A DNA stretch of 64,000 nt from CBDCWO01 sp965223405 (GTDB lineage Bacteria > Bacteroidota > Bacteroidia > Chitinophagales > Saprospiraceae). Both the position numbers and the translations under genes were made by a program. The notes under the pieces were generated by a model, which had not been told where the DNA came from, did not search any database, and saw only the letters and a list, made by a program, of their open reading frames with translations. The stretch spans positions 3,410,001-3,474,000 of the forward strand of contig CBDCWO010000006.1 of NCBI GenBank assembly GCA_965223405.1. The letters are read 5' to 3'. Below are positions 1-9,278 of this stretch, piece after piece; the stretch's first letter is position 1; each line of letters begins with the position of its first letter.

Positions 1-1
1 G

Positions 2-3000
2 GAATACGAATGCCATTTATCATTTGAAACAAATTTAAACCCTCCCAGTTGTCCTGGTGATGGAAATGGACGTATTGAAGTGGTTCCATCAGGAGGAGTA
101 CCTCCATATACTGTAAGCTGGAGTGGAAATTCAGGTACTTCATACGGGACAACTATTGATGGACTGGTCGCCGGTATTTACTCACTTCGGATAATTGATG
201 CTCATAACTGCTCGCTAGATACTTCCATATTACTTAACGATCCACCTCATTTGATCTCGGAGTGTACTGTTCTTTCAAATGTACTGACTAAAAATGGTGA
301 TGAAGGAAAGATTTCAGTAAACCTGGAAGGAGGAACACCGCCCTTTCAAATCAGTTGGCGCGGAGCAGAGAATGGATTTAGAAATTCTTCTGACCTTACA
401 CATCAATTGTCAAAACTAAGATCCGGTGATTATTTCATCAATATCCAAGATGCGCAGGGATGTGAGACCGGGTGTAGCGTTTACATTGATTCCATAACCT
501 GCAATTTGGGAACAACCGAAGTTTCGATACATCCTCAATGCTTGAACACATTGGATGGGAGCATCGAAATTCAAGCCAGCGGAAACATAGGTCCGGTAAG
601 ATATATTTGGTCAGGACTTGAGAACCTTCCAAATAGCCCTCATTTGGACTCCTTACCACCGGGAACCTACACCGTAATGGCAATAGATAATGCCTTGTGT
701 GCCGTGCAAAAAACAATTGAACTAAAAGCCCAGACTGATTTTCAGATACGATGTGATATTCTACAAAATCAGGTTACAAAAAATGGGCTGGAAGGTACTG
801 TACTTTTAAGTATTTCAAATCAGAATCCCACTCAATTACCCTATCAAATTGAGATCCGTGGAACAGAATCCAAAATCATTCAAATCCTGGATTCAGTAGT
901 AGTCATTGATAGTCTAAAACCTGGATTGTATGAAGTTGAGGTATCACAACTCAATGGGTGTTCTCAAAGATGCGAATGGTCAATCCAATCTGTGGAGTGT
1001 ATCCTATCCGCAGAAATTCAGAGTCAGTCTCCGAGCTGCGCAGATAAGATGGATGGCCATATTAAAGTGAATATGCTGGGTGTTCAAGGGGATGTATCGT
1101 ATAATTGGTCACAGGGTGATTCCACTTGGCAGGGTACGAACATTTTAGATGGATTAGGGGAAGGAGAATATACATTAGCAGCCAATGATCAATCGGGTTG
1201 TGGGATCCAGGAAACGATCAGATTGTCATCCCCTGATTCTTTGGTTTTGAAAGAGAATATCGAAGACACTCAAGAGGGAATTGCACAGGGTAAAATAAAA
1301 TTATTTGTAGAAGAAGGAACCCCACCCTATCAAATTCACTGGAATAATGGTGATACGCTATCTCAAATAAATCATTTGGAACCAGGTGCCTATTCGGTTA
1401 CAGTAACCGATTCGAAAGGCTGCCAGGCTATCAAAACATATCAGGTGAACGAGATTTTGGTTCCTTGTATGTCATTTGATGTCCAAATAATTGTTGTCAG
1501 TGAGTCCTGCCCCAATGCGAAAGATGGATTAATCGGACTGTCACCAGTAGGTGGTGTAGCACCGTACTCTGTTCTATGGTCCAATGCGGCAACAACAACT
1601 CAGATCGTCGCTTTGTCAGAGGGGCAGTATAACGTGGAAATCAAGGATGCGACAGGATGCAGCATAGTTAGAATGATTACCGTGGGGAGGCAAAATCAAT
1701 CTCTGGTATCTAAACAGGATTTGAAGCTATGTGATGGAGATACCCTCACAATTAATGATCGTATCATCACAGGCCCTGGGATTTTCAGAGATACCTTGTC
1801 ATCCGAGCTAGGTTGTGATAGTATCTTGATTTATGATGTAAGTATAGAACCCAGACCAAAAATAATAACTAGGGTTGAAATGCCTGATCCCTGTAATGAA
1901 TATGGAATGATCGAAATGAGCGCTCCTGTTGGTTCTGAGATGTCCTTAGATCAGGGAGTATCCTGGACTCCAGTACAATCTTTAAGTAAACTACTACCAG
2001 ATACTTATACGATTTGGATCAGAAATCAGGAAGGTAATTGTGTATACCCCTTATCTCCGATAGAATTAATACCACTAAACATTGAAATGGAGTGGACGAA
2101 ACAGGATCCTGTTCTTTGTGAAAATTATGAAGGCCAAATCATTGGTGTCGGAATAAATCCGGATGGATTAGAGTATAGCCTTGACAATGTAAATTGGCAA
2201 AATCAACCGGTTTTTACGGAATTGCGATCCGGAGCCTATCCGATACGGGTTAAATATCCATCGGGATGTGTTATTCTTATGGACACCATTATTTTATCCG
2301 GACCTTCAGTATCTTTGTCACTGATGGTTGACACGATTATGCAACCAATCTGTGGTATAGACAGCTCAGGAAGAGCCGTTTTGCAAGTAAATGGCGGAAA
2401 TCCGCCTTTTAGCATTGGATGGTCTCACGGAGAAAAAGGGCCGGTGGCAGATTTTATACCCGCAGGAGATTACTTCATTAATGTGGAGGACTCATTGTAT
2501 TGCCGGGATAGTCTTTCAATTTCTCTAACAGACAATACCCTTTCCATTCCGGTAATTTCAAATCCTCAATATCTATGTGAAGGTGGATTTATTCGAATAG
2601 CACAACCTTCCAATTGGGTATATCAATGGGATGATGTGGCCAGCCTGACTATTGATGACAGTACTGTTTTTATAAGCGCAACGGGATCTTATCCATTCTC
2701 CGCCAGTAACAACCAGGGTTGTATGCATTTTGACACATTGACTGTACTTCCATTGGAAGAGTTTTTTCTTGTCTCATTTCTAATTCCATCCGCGGCGGTC
2801 CAAGGTATTGAGTTTGTGGCAATCGAAAATTCATGGCCGGTACCTGACAGTATTAAATGGCATTTGGATACCTCAGCATTTGAAATAGTGTCCACTCATT
2901 TGAATCAACTAACGCTTAATCCCAAGCAATTGGGTAAATTTGAAATTCAGTTGACCGCCTTTAAGGGAGCTTGTTCACAAATATTGACCAAAGAAGTAAC

Positions 3001-3307
3001 GATAGCTTCCGATAGCACAGAGAATGTAGGTGGAGCTCATCTCACCAGTGATATTCGATCTTTAAGTATTAATCCAAACCCCAACAGGGGTAACTTTCGG
3101 GTAAACGTCTCGCTATCTAAAGTTCAACCGATACAATTGAGAATTTACAATCCTTATGGAATGGTGATTCGATCAGATAAAGAACAGGTGATCGAATCCG
3201 ATTTTGAAAAAACGTATGACCTTTCCGGTAGTGAACCAGGGATTTATACATTGGTGTTGTACACAGAATCTGATGTAAAATTGACCTCATTTGTTCTGGT
3301 CCGATAG
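2..3307 (+). CDS. SprB-repeat protein with T9SS sorting domain, 5' end outside the window
   Basis: The frame is open from base 2 to the TAG at 3305-3307, so the first in-frame GTG (80) is not a real start and the N-terminus lies upstream. At least eight SprB-like repeats are visible, each with a G-x-PPY-x-I-x-W strand, a later L-x-x-G-x-Y-x-V-x-V/I-x-D strand and a closing Gly-Cys. Such repeats occur in Bacteroidota surface adhesins and gliding-associated proteins. The last ~80 residues (SINPNPNRGNF ... GIYTLVLYTES) form a type A T9SS C-terminal sorting domain, so the product should cross the outer membrane and be released or anchored at the surface. The ligand cannot be told from sequence. 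It converges with the small secreted gene at 3357-3794; no clear terminator is visible in the short gap. Confidence 0.85.
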   Translation, partial: EYECHLSFETNLNPPSCPGDGNGRIEVVPSGGVPPYTVSWSGNSGTSYGTTIDGLVAGIYSLRIIDAHNCSLDTSILLNDPPHLISECTVLSNVLTKNGDEGKISVNLEGGTPPFQISWRGAENGFRNSSDLTHQLSKLRSGDYFINIQDAQGCETGCSVYIDSITCNLGTTEVSIHPQCLNTLDGSIEIQASGNIGPVRYIWSGLENLPNSPHLDSLPPGTYTVMAIDNALCAVQKTIELKAQTDFQIRCDILQNQVTKNGLEGTVLLSISNQNPTQLPYQIEIRGTESKIIQILDSVVVIDSLKPGLYEVEVSQLNGCSQRCEWSIQSVECILSAEIQSQSPSCADKMDGHIKVNMLGVQGDVSYNWSQGDSTWQGTNILDGLGEGEYTLAANDQSGCGIQETIRLSSPDSLVLKENIEDTQEGIAQGKIKLFVEEGTPPYQIHWNNGDTLSQINHLEPGAYSVTVTDSKGCQAIKTYQVNEILVPCMSFDVQIIVVSESCPNAKDGLIGLSPVGGVAPYSVLWSNAATTTQIVALSEGQYNVEIKDATGCSIVRMITVGRQNQSLVSKQDLKLCDGDTLTINDRIITGPGIFRDTLSSELGCDSILIYDVSIEPRPKIITRVEMPDPCNEYGMIEMSAPVGSEMSLDQGVSWTPVQSLSKLLPDTYTIWIRNQEGNCVYPLSPIELIPLNIEMEWTKQDPVLCENYEGQIIGVGINPDGLEYSLDNVNWQNQPVFTELRSGAYPIRVKYPSGCVILMDTIILSGPSVSLSLMVDTIMQPICGIDSSGRAVLQVNGGNPPFSIGWSHGEKGPVADFIPAGDYFINVEDSLYCRDSLSISLTDNTLSIPVISNPQYLCEGGFIRIAQPSNWVYQWDDVASLTIDDSTVFISATGSYPFSASNNQGCMHFDTLTVLPLEEFFLVSFLIPSAAVQGIEFVAIENSWPVPDSIKWHLDTSAFEIVSTHLNQLTLNPKQLGKFEIQLTAFKGACSQILTKEVTIASDSTENVGGAHLTSDIRSLSINPNPNRGNFRVNVSLSKVQPIQLRIYNPYGMVIRSDKEQVIESDFEKTYDLSGSEPGIYTLVLYTESDVKLTSFVLVR

Positions 3308-3356
3308 ATGATGGAATAAGAACCCCATCCGGAACTGGCTGATAGATTGAATTACT

Positions 3357-3794
3357 TCAATGAGTAGAATCCGCAACAATTACCCATTTTCTTCTGATCT
3401 TTTGACATACTAAAATAAAATGACCCGACAGGTTTTCTAATCCGGATCGATCCAGATGATATCTTCCAATTACTGTAAATACATTCCGAGATCTGGTATT
3501 TACCTCCAGGATGTCAAACTTGAGTTTACCCATGGCCTGTGGATCAGGATAGGTCCGATAGTATCGGGCCTCGGTATCCTTCCAACCTTTGATCAGTCCC
3601 TCTTTTCCCAAAAATTGTAAATCATCGGATTTCCAATAGGTATCCATAAATGAGGGAATATCGGCATTATTCCAGGCCTTACTTTGTTTTTCCAATAGTT
3701 CAACTGCAATTTGATTATGACTTGGTCCGGGTGCTAAGGATATTGAAATAACCACAGCTACTAATACCATCAATGTAGTGATGAAAGTTTTCAT
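3357..3794 (-). CDS. small secreted DUF4440/SnoaL-like protein
   Basis: 145 residues starting with a hydrophobic signal peptide (MKTFITTLMVLVAVVISISLA), so the mature protein is probably periplasmic or outer-membrane exposed. The rest looks like an NTF2-like DUF4440 domain: an N-terminal helix with W-N-x-x-D (QSKAWNNADIPSF), a middle G-x-W-K-D-T-x-A-R-Y segment, and C-terminal strands ending KWVIVADSTH. Family members form a cone-shaped pocket and many have unknown substrates, so no reaction is assigned. Monocistronic, convergent with the adhesin gene and 84 bases downstream of rfbD on the same strand. A possible promoter (TTTG, about 20 bases, TAATTTTA) lies upstream of the start. Confidence 0.7.
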   Translation of the reverse strand: MKTFITTLMVLVAVVISISLAPGPSHNQIAVELLEKQSKAWNNADIPSFMDTYWKSDDLQFLGKEGLIKGWKDTEARYYRTYPDPQAMGKLKFDILEVNTRSRNVFTVIGRYHLDRSGLENLSGHFILVCQKIRRKWVIVADSTH

Positions 3795-3878
3795 AGATAC
3801 GAGTTGATTAATTTATGATGGTAAAATTAGTATTAATCTCGACCTTGATCAAATCCAAATAATTCTTTGGAATCTCAT

Positions 3879-4742
3879 TTACAACAATTCCTGCAAGCAG
3901 GATTCCAGACTGTCTACCCAATGGGGTAATTGGGGATTGTATTGGTTTGTTATTTTTTGATGGCTGAGCACACTGTAAAATGGCCTCACAGCAGGGGTAG
4001 GATAACTACTGGAAGGGATGGGTGTGATTTTTAAGTCAAGATCTGCCAATCGACAAATCATCGAGGCAAAATCGTACCAGGAGGCTACTCCGGAATTTGA
4101 ATAATTATATATGCCTTCAGTGATATTCTCAGGAGAATTCTGCTGTAATACGGTAAGTACCATAGAAGCAATATCTCTGGCCCACGTAGGAGCACCAATC
4201 TGATCATTTACTACAGAAATGGATTTTTTCTCCGTTGATAAACGAAGAATAGTTCTTACAAAGTTTTTCCCAAACATGGAATAGATCCATGATGTTCTGA
4301 AAATCAAAGCATCCGGATGGATTCGCAATATGTTTTTTTCTCCCTGTAATTTACTTTTTGCGTACACACCTACCGGTTGGGTCAGATCTTCTTCACAGAG
4401 TGGGATATTTTTATAGTTATGGTATACATAATCCGATGAGAAATGGATCATCCTGCAATTATATTTTGTGCACATCTCGGCAATCCATGCTGGAGCTTCT
4501 GCATTCAGAGTATAGGCTAGATCGGGTTCGGACTCCGCTTTATCAACTGCCGTATAAGCGGCACAATTAATCAAAATATTGGGTGAAAGCTCCTGAATGA
4601 CCTGTTTGACTTGTTGCTTGTCCAGAATATTTAATTGTTCTTTGATTTTAAAGAAGAATGTGAAAGGATAACCCACTTCCTCGCTTAGATATTGAAACTC
4701 TTTTCCTAACTGACCTCCGGCACCTAATACTAATATTTTCAT
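3879..4742 (-). CDS. rfbD: dTDP-4-dehydrorhamnose reductase
   Basis: Catalyses the last step of dTDP-L-rhamnose synthesis, NAD(P)H-dependent reduction of dTDP-4-dehydro-L-rhamnose, in the cytoplasm. The Rossmann glycine motif GAGGQLG follows the start at once, the NCAAYTAVDKAE segment is typical of RfbD, and the catalytic Y-x-x-x-K is seen as YAKSK. Length (287 aa) is normal. I take the ATG at 4742 (MKILVLGAGG). An upstream in-frame ATG at 4760 would add MRFKMR and overlap rfbC; the internal start leaves a 7-base gap and fits the family N-terminus. It is the last gene of the era-der-rfbC-rfbD run. No rfbA or rfbB is visible in this window, so the first two pathway steps must be encoded elsewhere. 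Confidence 0.93.
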   Translation of the reverse strand: MKILVLGAGGQLGKEFQYLSEEVGYPFTFFFKIKEQLNILDKQQVKQVIQELSPNILINCAAYTAVDKAESEPDLAYTLNAEAPAWIAEMCTKYNCRMIHFSSDYVYHNYKNIPLCEEDLTQPVGVYAKSKLQGEKNILRIHPDALIFRTSWIYSMFGKNFVRTILRLSTEKKSISVVNDQIGAPTWARDIASMVLTVLQQNSPENITEGIYNYSNSGVASWYDFASMICRLADLDLKITPIPSSSYPTPAVRPFYSVLSHQKITNQYNPQLPHWVDSLESCLQELL

Positions 4743-4749
4743 TCTCATT

Positions 4750-5307
4750 TTAAATCTCAATATTAATTGATCTATGATTTCCCAATTTGGGTTGATTTCT
4801 ATCTTTTTCCGAAATGATCAACTTTTGAGAGTTGATTTCCCAATCAATGCCCAGGGTGGGATCGTCATATATTATTCCGCTCTCATAGTCGGGAGCATAG
4901 TAATTATCGCATTTGTAACTAAATATGGCTTCTTTCGTCGTAACCACGTATCCATGTGCAAATCCTGCCGGGACCAATAGTTGTTTTTTGTTTTCACCAC
5001 TTAGTCGAATTTTAAAATGTTCACCAAAAGTAGGGGAATGGTCTCTGATGTCAACAACTACATCCAGCACTTCTCCGGATATGACTCGTACTAGTTTAGC
5101 CTGAGCAAAAGGATGACATTGATAGTGAAGTCCGCGCAAAACGCCAAAGCCGGATTTGGCTTCATTATCTTGAACAAATTTATAATCGATTCCCAGATCA
5201 ACAAGTCTTTTTTGATGATAAGATTCGAAAAAATATCCTCTTTTATCAGGAAAAATACGAGGAGAAAGAATGAGCAATCCTGGTAATCGGGTTTCCTCTA
5301 CATGCAT
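4750..5307 (-). CDS. rfbC: dTDP-4-dehydrorhamnose 3,5-epimerase
   Basis: Epimerises dTDP-4-keto-6-deoxyglucose at C3 and C5, the step before RfbD. The 185-residue cupin protein shows the family signatures: SPRIFPDKRGYFFES near the N-terminus, VLRGLHYQ with the catalytic His, VVDIR, and PAGFAHGYV. Length is standard. The gene lies 4 bases after der and 7 before rfbD on the minus strand, so the four genes are very probably cotranscribed. Rhamnose made here would feed O-antigen or other surface glycans, which fits the GT9 transferase and galE elsewhere in the window. Confidence 0.95.
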   Translation of the reverse strand: MHVEETRLPGLLILSPRIFPDKRGYFFESYHQKRLVDLGIDYKFVQDNEAKSGFGVLRGLHYQCHPFAQAKLVRVISGEVLDVVVDIRDHSPTFGEHFKIRLSGENKKQLLVPAGFAHGYVVTTKEAIFSYKCDNYYAPDYESGIIYDDPTLGIDWEINSQKLIISEKDRNQPKLGNHRSINIEI

Positions 5308-5311
5308 AGGT

Positions 5312-6619
5312 TTATTTTTTTCGAAAGAAAATGGAAATGGGAATTCCTGTGAAATTAAAATTTTTTCTCAATTGATTTTCTAAATATTGTTTGTAGGTTT
5401 TTTTGATGTGGTCGGGATAATTACAGAAAAAGGCAAATGCCGGATAATGCATGGGTAGTTGGGTCACATATTTTATTTTGATAAATTTTCCGCGATGAGA
5501 AGGGGGGGGTACTTTTTCAATTGCTGAGAGCATAACTTCGTTTAACTCTCCGGTTTTAATCCTTTGCTTTCTATTGTCATAGACCTCCAGTGCTAATTCT
5601 ACAGCTTTAAATATCCTGGTTTTTTCGGTAACTGAGATAAATAGGATGGGGACGTCATTGAACGGGGAAAGTTTTCGCTTAATCTTCTCTGTAAATTCTT
5701 GTGCGGTCTGGGTACTTTTTTCGACCAAATCCCATTTATTGACCAGGAGGATAATCCCTTTTTTACGCTTAATGGCCAATTGAAATATTTGCATATCCTG
5801 GGCTTCAATTCCCATGGTTGCATCTATCATAAGCAGGCATACATCTGATTCTTCCATTGCCCTTACCGCTCTAATGACTGAATAGAACTCCAAATCATCG
5901 TGGACTTTCCCTTTTTTCCGAATACCTGCGGTATCAATCAACAAAAATTCTTTACCAAATTGCTTGTAGTGAGAATGAATAGGGTCTCGTGTGGTGCCCG
6001 CTATCTTGGTGACAATATTCCGCTCTTCACCTAACAGCGCGTTGGTAAGAGAAGATTTTCCAACATTGGGTTGTCCGATAATAGCTATCCTTGGAATCTT
6101 GCTTTCTTCTGCTTGTTCTTCATGATATTCGACTTTTTCGGATAGGGCATCCAACAAATCGCCGGTTCCACTACCTGATATAGATGACAAAAAATAGGTA
6201 TCTGAAAATCCCAAACTCCAAAATTCATTGGCTGCCATAATTCTATTGAAATTATCTGCCTTGTTGACGACCAGGAATACGTCTTTGTCAATTTTTCGAA
6301 GCATGTTGGCAATATCCTCATCCAGATCTGTGATTCCTGTGGTAACATCTACCATAAACAGGATAATGTTGGCCTCCTCAATAGCAATCTTTACCTGTGA
6401 CTTGATTTCCTTCTCAAAAACGTCATCTGTACTGGTAACAAATCCACCGGTATCAACGATTGTAAATGGTTTGCCGTTCCACTCCGTCATACCATACTTC
6501 CGGTCTCTTGTTACTCCGCTAATGTCATCAATGATAGCTTCTCTTTCACCGATTAAGCGGTTGTAGAGAGTTGATTTGCCCACATTCGGCCTGCCGACAA
6601 TCGCTACTATGTTTCCCAT
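5312..6619 (-). CDS. der: ribosome biogenesis GTPase Der (EngA)
   Basis: Double-GTPase needed for 50S subunit assembly, cytoplasmic. Two tandem G domains are plain in the 435-residue protein: first GRPNVGKST (9-17), DTGG (56-59) and NKAD (119-122); second GQPNVGKSS (182-190), DTAG (229-232) and NKWD (294-297). A C-terminal KH-like domain follows, with the usual PPPSHRGKFIKIKYVTQ segment. Length and layout match the family. It lies 10 bases downstream of era and 4 upstream of rfbC on the minus strand. Pairing of era and der suits their shared role in ribosome maturation. Confidence 0.97.
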   Translation of the reverse strand: MGNIVAIVGRPNVGKSTLYNRLIGEREAIIDDISGVTRDRKYGMTEWNGKPFTIVDTGGFVTSTDDVFEKEIKSQVKIAIEEANIILFMVDVTTGITDLDEDIANMLRKIDKDVFLVVNKADNFNRIMAANEFWSLGFSDTYFLSSISGSGTGDLLDALSEKVEYHEEQAEESKIPRIAIIGQPNVGKSSLTNALLGEERNIVTKIAGTTRDPIHSHYKQFGKEFLLIDTAGIRKKGKVHDDLEFYSVIRAVRAMEESDVCLLMIDATMGIEAQDMQIFQLAIKRKKGIILLVNKWDLVEKSTQTAQEFTEKIKRKLSPFNDVPILFISVTEKTRIFKAVELALEVYDNRKQRIKTGELNEVMLSAIEKVPPPSHRGKFIKIKYVTQLPMHYPAFAFFCNYPDHIKKTYKQYLENQLRKNFNFTGIPISIFFRKK

Positions 6620-6629
6620 TTATTGAACT

Positions 6630-7511
6630 TTAAGATTGATAGCCAAATCTTTTTAATGTCTGCTCATTATCACGCCAGTTCTCACGAATCTTAACGTACA
6701 GCTCGAGATAAACTTTTTGATCAATAAACTTTTCTATATCCTTTCTAGCCAAGATTCCTAATTTTTTAATCGCTGCTCCTGCTTTTCCAATAAGTATGGC
6801 TTTTTGGGTTCTTCTAAGAACATAGATGATCGCACGGATTCTGGTGATTTCCTCTTGTTCCTGGTAGGCTTCGATTTCTACCTGAGTCGAGTATGGAATT
6901 TCTTGTTCATAAAGTTCAAGAATCTTTTCCCGGATAATTTCACTTACAAAGAATCGTTCCGGCCGATCGGATAACTGATCTTTCGGGTAATACACAGGAC
7001 CTTCCGGAAGGTATTGAAGGATTAAATTGAATAGCTGCTCCGTCCCTTTTTGCAAGAGTGCAGAAATGGCTATAATATTGGTAAAATGAGTCTCTGACCA
7101 CCGATTTTGCACAGCGGTTATTTCTTCTGGGCTGCTAATGTCCACTTTGTTGATTACTAAAAATTTAGGAACTTCCAATGCATTCAACTTAGCCTTTATG
7201 AATTCATAGCGGTCCAAATCGTCCGCTTTTTCCGTTAAAACGATCATAATATCAGCATCTTCAAAAGTCGACAAGACATAAGTATTCATGACTTTGTGCA
7301 GACTGTAGTTGGGATCTGGGATCAATCCGGGAGTATCGGATAATACCACTTGATAATTTTCATCGGAAATGATGCCCAGAATGCGATGTCGGGTGGTTTG
7401 TGGTTTGGGGGTTATGATCGACATCTTCTCGTTTAACAGCGCATTCATCAAGGTAGATTTACCCACATTGGGTTTACCAATAATATTTACAAATCCGGAT
7501 TTGTGCTGCAT
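6630..7511 (-). CDS. era: GTPase Era
   Basis: Essential GTPase that binds the 3' end of 16S rRNA during 30S maturation. The 293-residue protein has GKPNVGKST (12-20), DTPG (59-62) and NKVD (121-124) in the G domain. A C-terminal KH domain carries the RNA-binding G-x-x-G as IGKAGAAIKKLG. Length is standard. First protein gene of the era-der-rfbC-rfbD run; its start lies 61 bases downstream of the 3' end of tRNA-Leu on the same strand, so it could be read through from the tRNA promoter. I see no other strong promoter in the short gap. Confidence 0.97.
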   Translation of the reverse strand: MQHKSGFVNIIGKPNVGKSTLMNALLNEKMSIITPKPQTTRHRILGIISDENYQVVLSDTPGLIPDPNYSLHKVMNTYVLSTFEDADIMIVLTEKADDLDRYEFIKAKLNALEVPKFLVINKVDISSPEEITAVQNRWSETHFTNIIAISALLQKGTEQLFNLILQYLPEGPVYYPKDQLSDRPERFFVSEIIREKILELYEQEIPYSTQVEIEAYQEQEEITRIRAIIYVLRRTQKAILIGKAGAAIKKLGILARKDIEKFIDQKVYLELYVKIRENWRDNEQTLKRFGYQS

Positions 7512-7572
7512 CGCGCAAAGATACTAGAAATTGTGGGAGATCAGAGCCAACCCTGCTGTTAGGAGTAAAAAG

Positions 7573-7657
7573 TGCCCAGAACAGGACTCGAACCTGCACG
7601 GCCATTGCGGCCACTACCCCCTCAAAGTAGCGCGTCTACCAGTTCCGCCATCTGGGC
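7573..7657 (-). tRNA. tRNA-Leu (GAG anticodon)
   Basis: The reverse strand folds into a class II tRNA. The 7-bp acceptor GCCCAGA/TCTGGGC, D arm, anticodon loop TTGAGGG with GAG at 34-36, a long variable arm (GTGGCCGC..) and a T arm with GTTCGAGTC are all present. Discriminator A is at 7573 and CCA is not encoded. It lies just upstream of era. Confidence 0.96.
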
Positions 7658-7678
7658 TTTGAGGAATAAATGTGACTG

Positions 7679-7686
7679 CAAATATA
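7679..7686 (-). promoter_or_regulatory. -7 element for tRNA-Leu (and possibly era operon)
   Basis: The reverse strand reads TATATTTG, an exact match to the Bacteroidota -7 consensus TAnnTTTG. It sits about 22 bases before the tRNA 5' end, so transcription would start about 15 bases upstream of the tRNA. A clear -33 TTTG is not seen at the usual spacing. Confidence 0.55.
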
Positions 7687-7772
7687 ATTCTTAATCATTA
7701 ATTTCTGTTATGCTTATAATCATATTGTGATTTGTTTAAAATAACGTAATTTGACCTTCAGAAATTTAGTGC

Positions 7773-8357
7773 ATGCATGATATAGAGCCATATTATCACT
7801 GGATTGGTCTTTATTCTTCATCGGAAGATCGGGAATCACCATTGTATGGAAAGACCTATAGTGAATTTACATATTCCAACCGAATATATAATTATTACAT
7901 ACATCCTCAGTGGGATGAGTTTGGATCCAGTACCTTGTACCTAAAAATCCTTTATGTAGATTATGATGAACACTATGCTATGCTGGAATTGATAGGAGAA
8001 TGGAATGATTGTTTAAACAACGATATTATGTTGCTGAAGCGAAACATTATTGAACATATGATCAACAAGGGCATAGTTAAATTTGTAATCCTAAGTGAAC
8101 ATATACTAAATTTTCATGGTTCGGACGATTGTTATTACGAAGAATGGAGAGAAGATGTTGCGGATGAGGGAGGGTGGATTTGCTTTGTAAACACTTTAGA
8201 TCATGTTTGGACAGAAATGGAAACCACCAATATCCACTTTTATACTCATCTGGGACCTGCATATAACAACATCAACTGGAGAAAATTGAATCCCGGTGTA
8301 TTATTTAAGGTTGTACAGAATCTGATTATCAACCGGAAAAAGGAAATTTATTTCTAA
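7773..8357 (+). CDS. conserved hypothetical protein, soluble
   Basis: 194 residues, acidic and rich in aromatic residues (many Tyr, Trp, His), with no signal peptide or membrane segment. I recognise no catalytic motif. The N-terminus YYHWIGLYSSSEDRESPLYG and the central WREDVADEGGW segment look like a conserved family signature, and I believe proteins of this kind occur as uncharacterised genes in other Bacteroidota; that is recollection, not a search. The coding frame is long, starts cleanly at ATG 7773 and has ordinary base use. It stands upstream of a membrane protein and an AhpD-like gene on the same strand. The next gene has its own strong promoter, so it need not be an operon partner. 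Confidence 0.7.
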   Translation: MHDIEPYYHWIGLYSSSEDRESPLYGKTYSEFTYSNRIYNYYIHPQWDEFGSSTLYLKILYVDYDEHYAMLELIGEWNDCLNNDIMLLKRNIIEHMINKGIVKFVILSEHILNFHGSDDCYYEEWREDVADEGGWICFVNTLDHVWTEMETTNIHFYTHLGPAYNNINWRKLNPGVLFKVVQNLIINRKKEIYF

Positions 8358-8362
8358 GATCA

Positions 8363-8392
8363 TTTGAAATTTTAACCAACGGATTATTTTTG
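8363..8392 (+). promoter_or_regulatory. strong Bacteroidota sigma-ABfr-type promoter
   Basis: TTTG at 8363-8366, an 18-base spacer, then TATTTTTG at 8385-8392: both boxes match the Bacteroidota primary sigma consensus TTTG/TAnnTTTG exactly. The ATG of the next gene is at 8397-8399, where transcription should begin, so the message would have almost no 5' leader. Confidence 0.7.
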
Positions 8393-8396
8393 CCGA

Positions 8397-8870
8397 ATGT
8401 TGAAAAATAGATTCCTGTTATTAGGATTGATAGAGATTCTGGGGTGGTTGATTACTTTGATTATCATCGTGCTGATGTTAAGGCCGATAGAGAAAGAAAT
8501 CTATCAATTTCCATTTAAGGAATCCAATATTATATTCCTGGTCGTTTTTTTTACTTTGATCCGATATATATTCTTATTAAAATTTACCTTTTTTGCGCGA
8601 TGGCAGTGGATTAAAACATTTCTGGTATTTGGATGTATCCCACTATTTTTGTTTTTGGTTAAGCGTCTGACTGAGTTTCAAAGGTATGTTGATGATATCG
8701 GGATATATCACACTATGATTCATTTACCGTCTTCACGGCAGGATATGATGGCCAATTATATCAATACCGAAATGGTATTTTTCGGAACCGCTGCTATCAT
8801 CGCTACCATTGGATTCTTTTTTCGTTTGATCATTTCAATTTGGTTATTTCACAATCGTAAAATAGTATAA
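8397..8870 (+). CDS. small integral membrane protein, unknown function
   Basis: 157 residues with four likely membrane spans: FLLLGLIEILGWLITLIIIV (near 6-25), IIFLVVFFTLIRYIFLL (about 45-62), WIKTFLVFGCIPLFLFLV (about 70-88) and FFGTAAIIATIGFFFRLIIS (about 128-147). The last loop carries the soluble segment. No family recognised. The start at 8397 is preceded at once by the promoter at 8363-8392, and no later Met fits before the first membrane span. The gene ends 3 bases before the AhpD-like gene, so the two are probably cotranscribed. Confidence 0.65.
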   Translation: MLKNRFLLLGLIEILGWLITLIIIVLMLRPIEKEIYQFPFKESNIIFLVVFFTLIRYIFLLKFTFFARWQWIKTFLVFGCIPLFLFLVKRLTEFQRYVDDIGIYHTMIHLPSSRQDMMANYINTEMVFFGTAAIIATIGFFFRLIISIWLFHNRKIV

Positions 8871-8873
8871 GTT

Positions 8874-9224
8874 ATGGCTTTGGTTGAAGAGTTTAATCAG
8901 TACAGGTCAAAAATGAATGAACGGATTTTGGCTCATGACAATAAAGTAATCAGACGTTTTTTCAATCTGGATAGTCATACCTATGCAGATGGTGCATTAT
9001 CAGCTAGAACTAAGGAAATGCTGGGATTAGTGGCATCTATGGTATTACGTTGTGATGATTGCATCAAATATCATCTGGAAAAGTGTCATCAATTGCAGGT
9101 TACCAATGAAGAGCTAATTGAGATTTTGGCCGTTGCGAATATCGTAGGAGGTTCCATATGTATTCCTCATACCCGCAGAGCAGTTGAATATTGGGATGCT
9201 TTAAATGAAAAGGATAATCAGTAG
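8874..9224 (+). CDS. carboxymuconolactone decarboxylase / AhpD-like protein
   Basis: 116-residue all-helical protein of the CMD/AhpD family. It has the redox motif C60-D-D-C63 followed by H67 (LRCDDCIKYHLEKC), the signature of alkylhydroperoxidase-type members. The upstream LSARTKEMLGLVASMVLR helix and downstream AVANIVGGS segment also fit. The conserved C-x-x-C suggests a disulfide reductase or peroxidase role rather than lactone decarboxylation, but the substrate is unknown. It follows the membrane protein gene by 3 bases. Confidence 0.85.
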   Translation: MALVEEFNQYRSKMNERILAHDNKVIRRFFNLDSHTYADGALSARTKEMLGLVASMVLRCDDCIKYHLEKCHQLQVTNEELIEILAVANIVGGSICIPHTRRAVEYWDALNEKDNQ

Positions 9225-9278
9225 GGTTATGATGTCTATCTGAGCAGTGCAGTGCCCTCAAATATCGAACAGGTTGAA

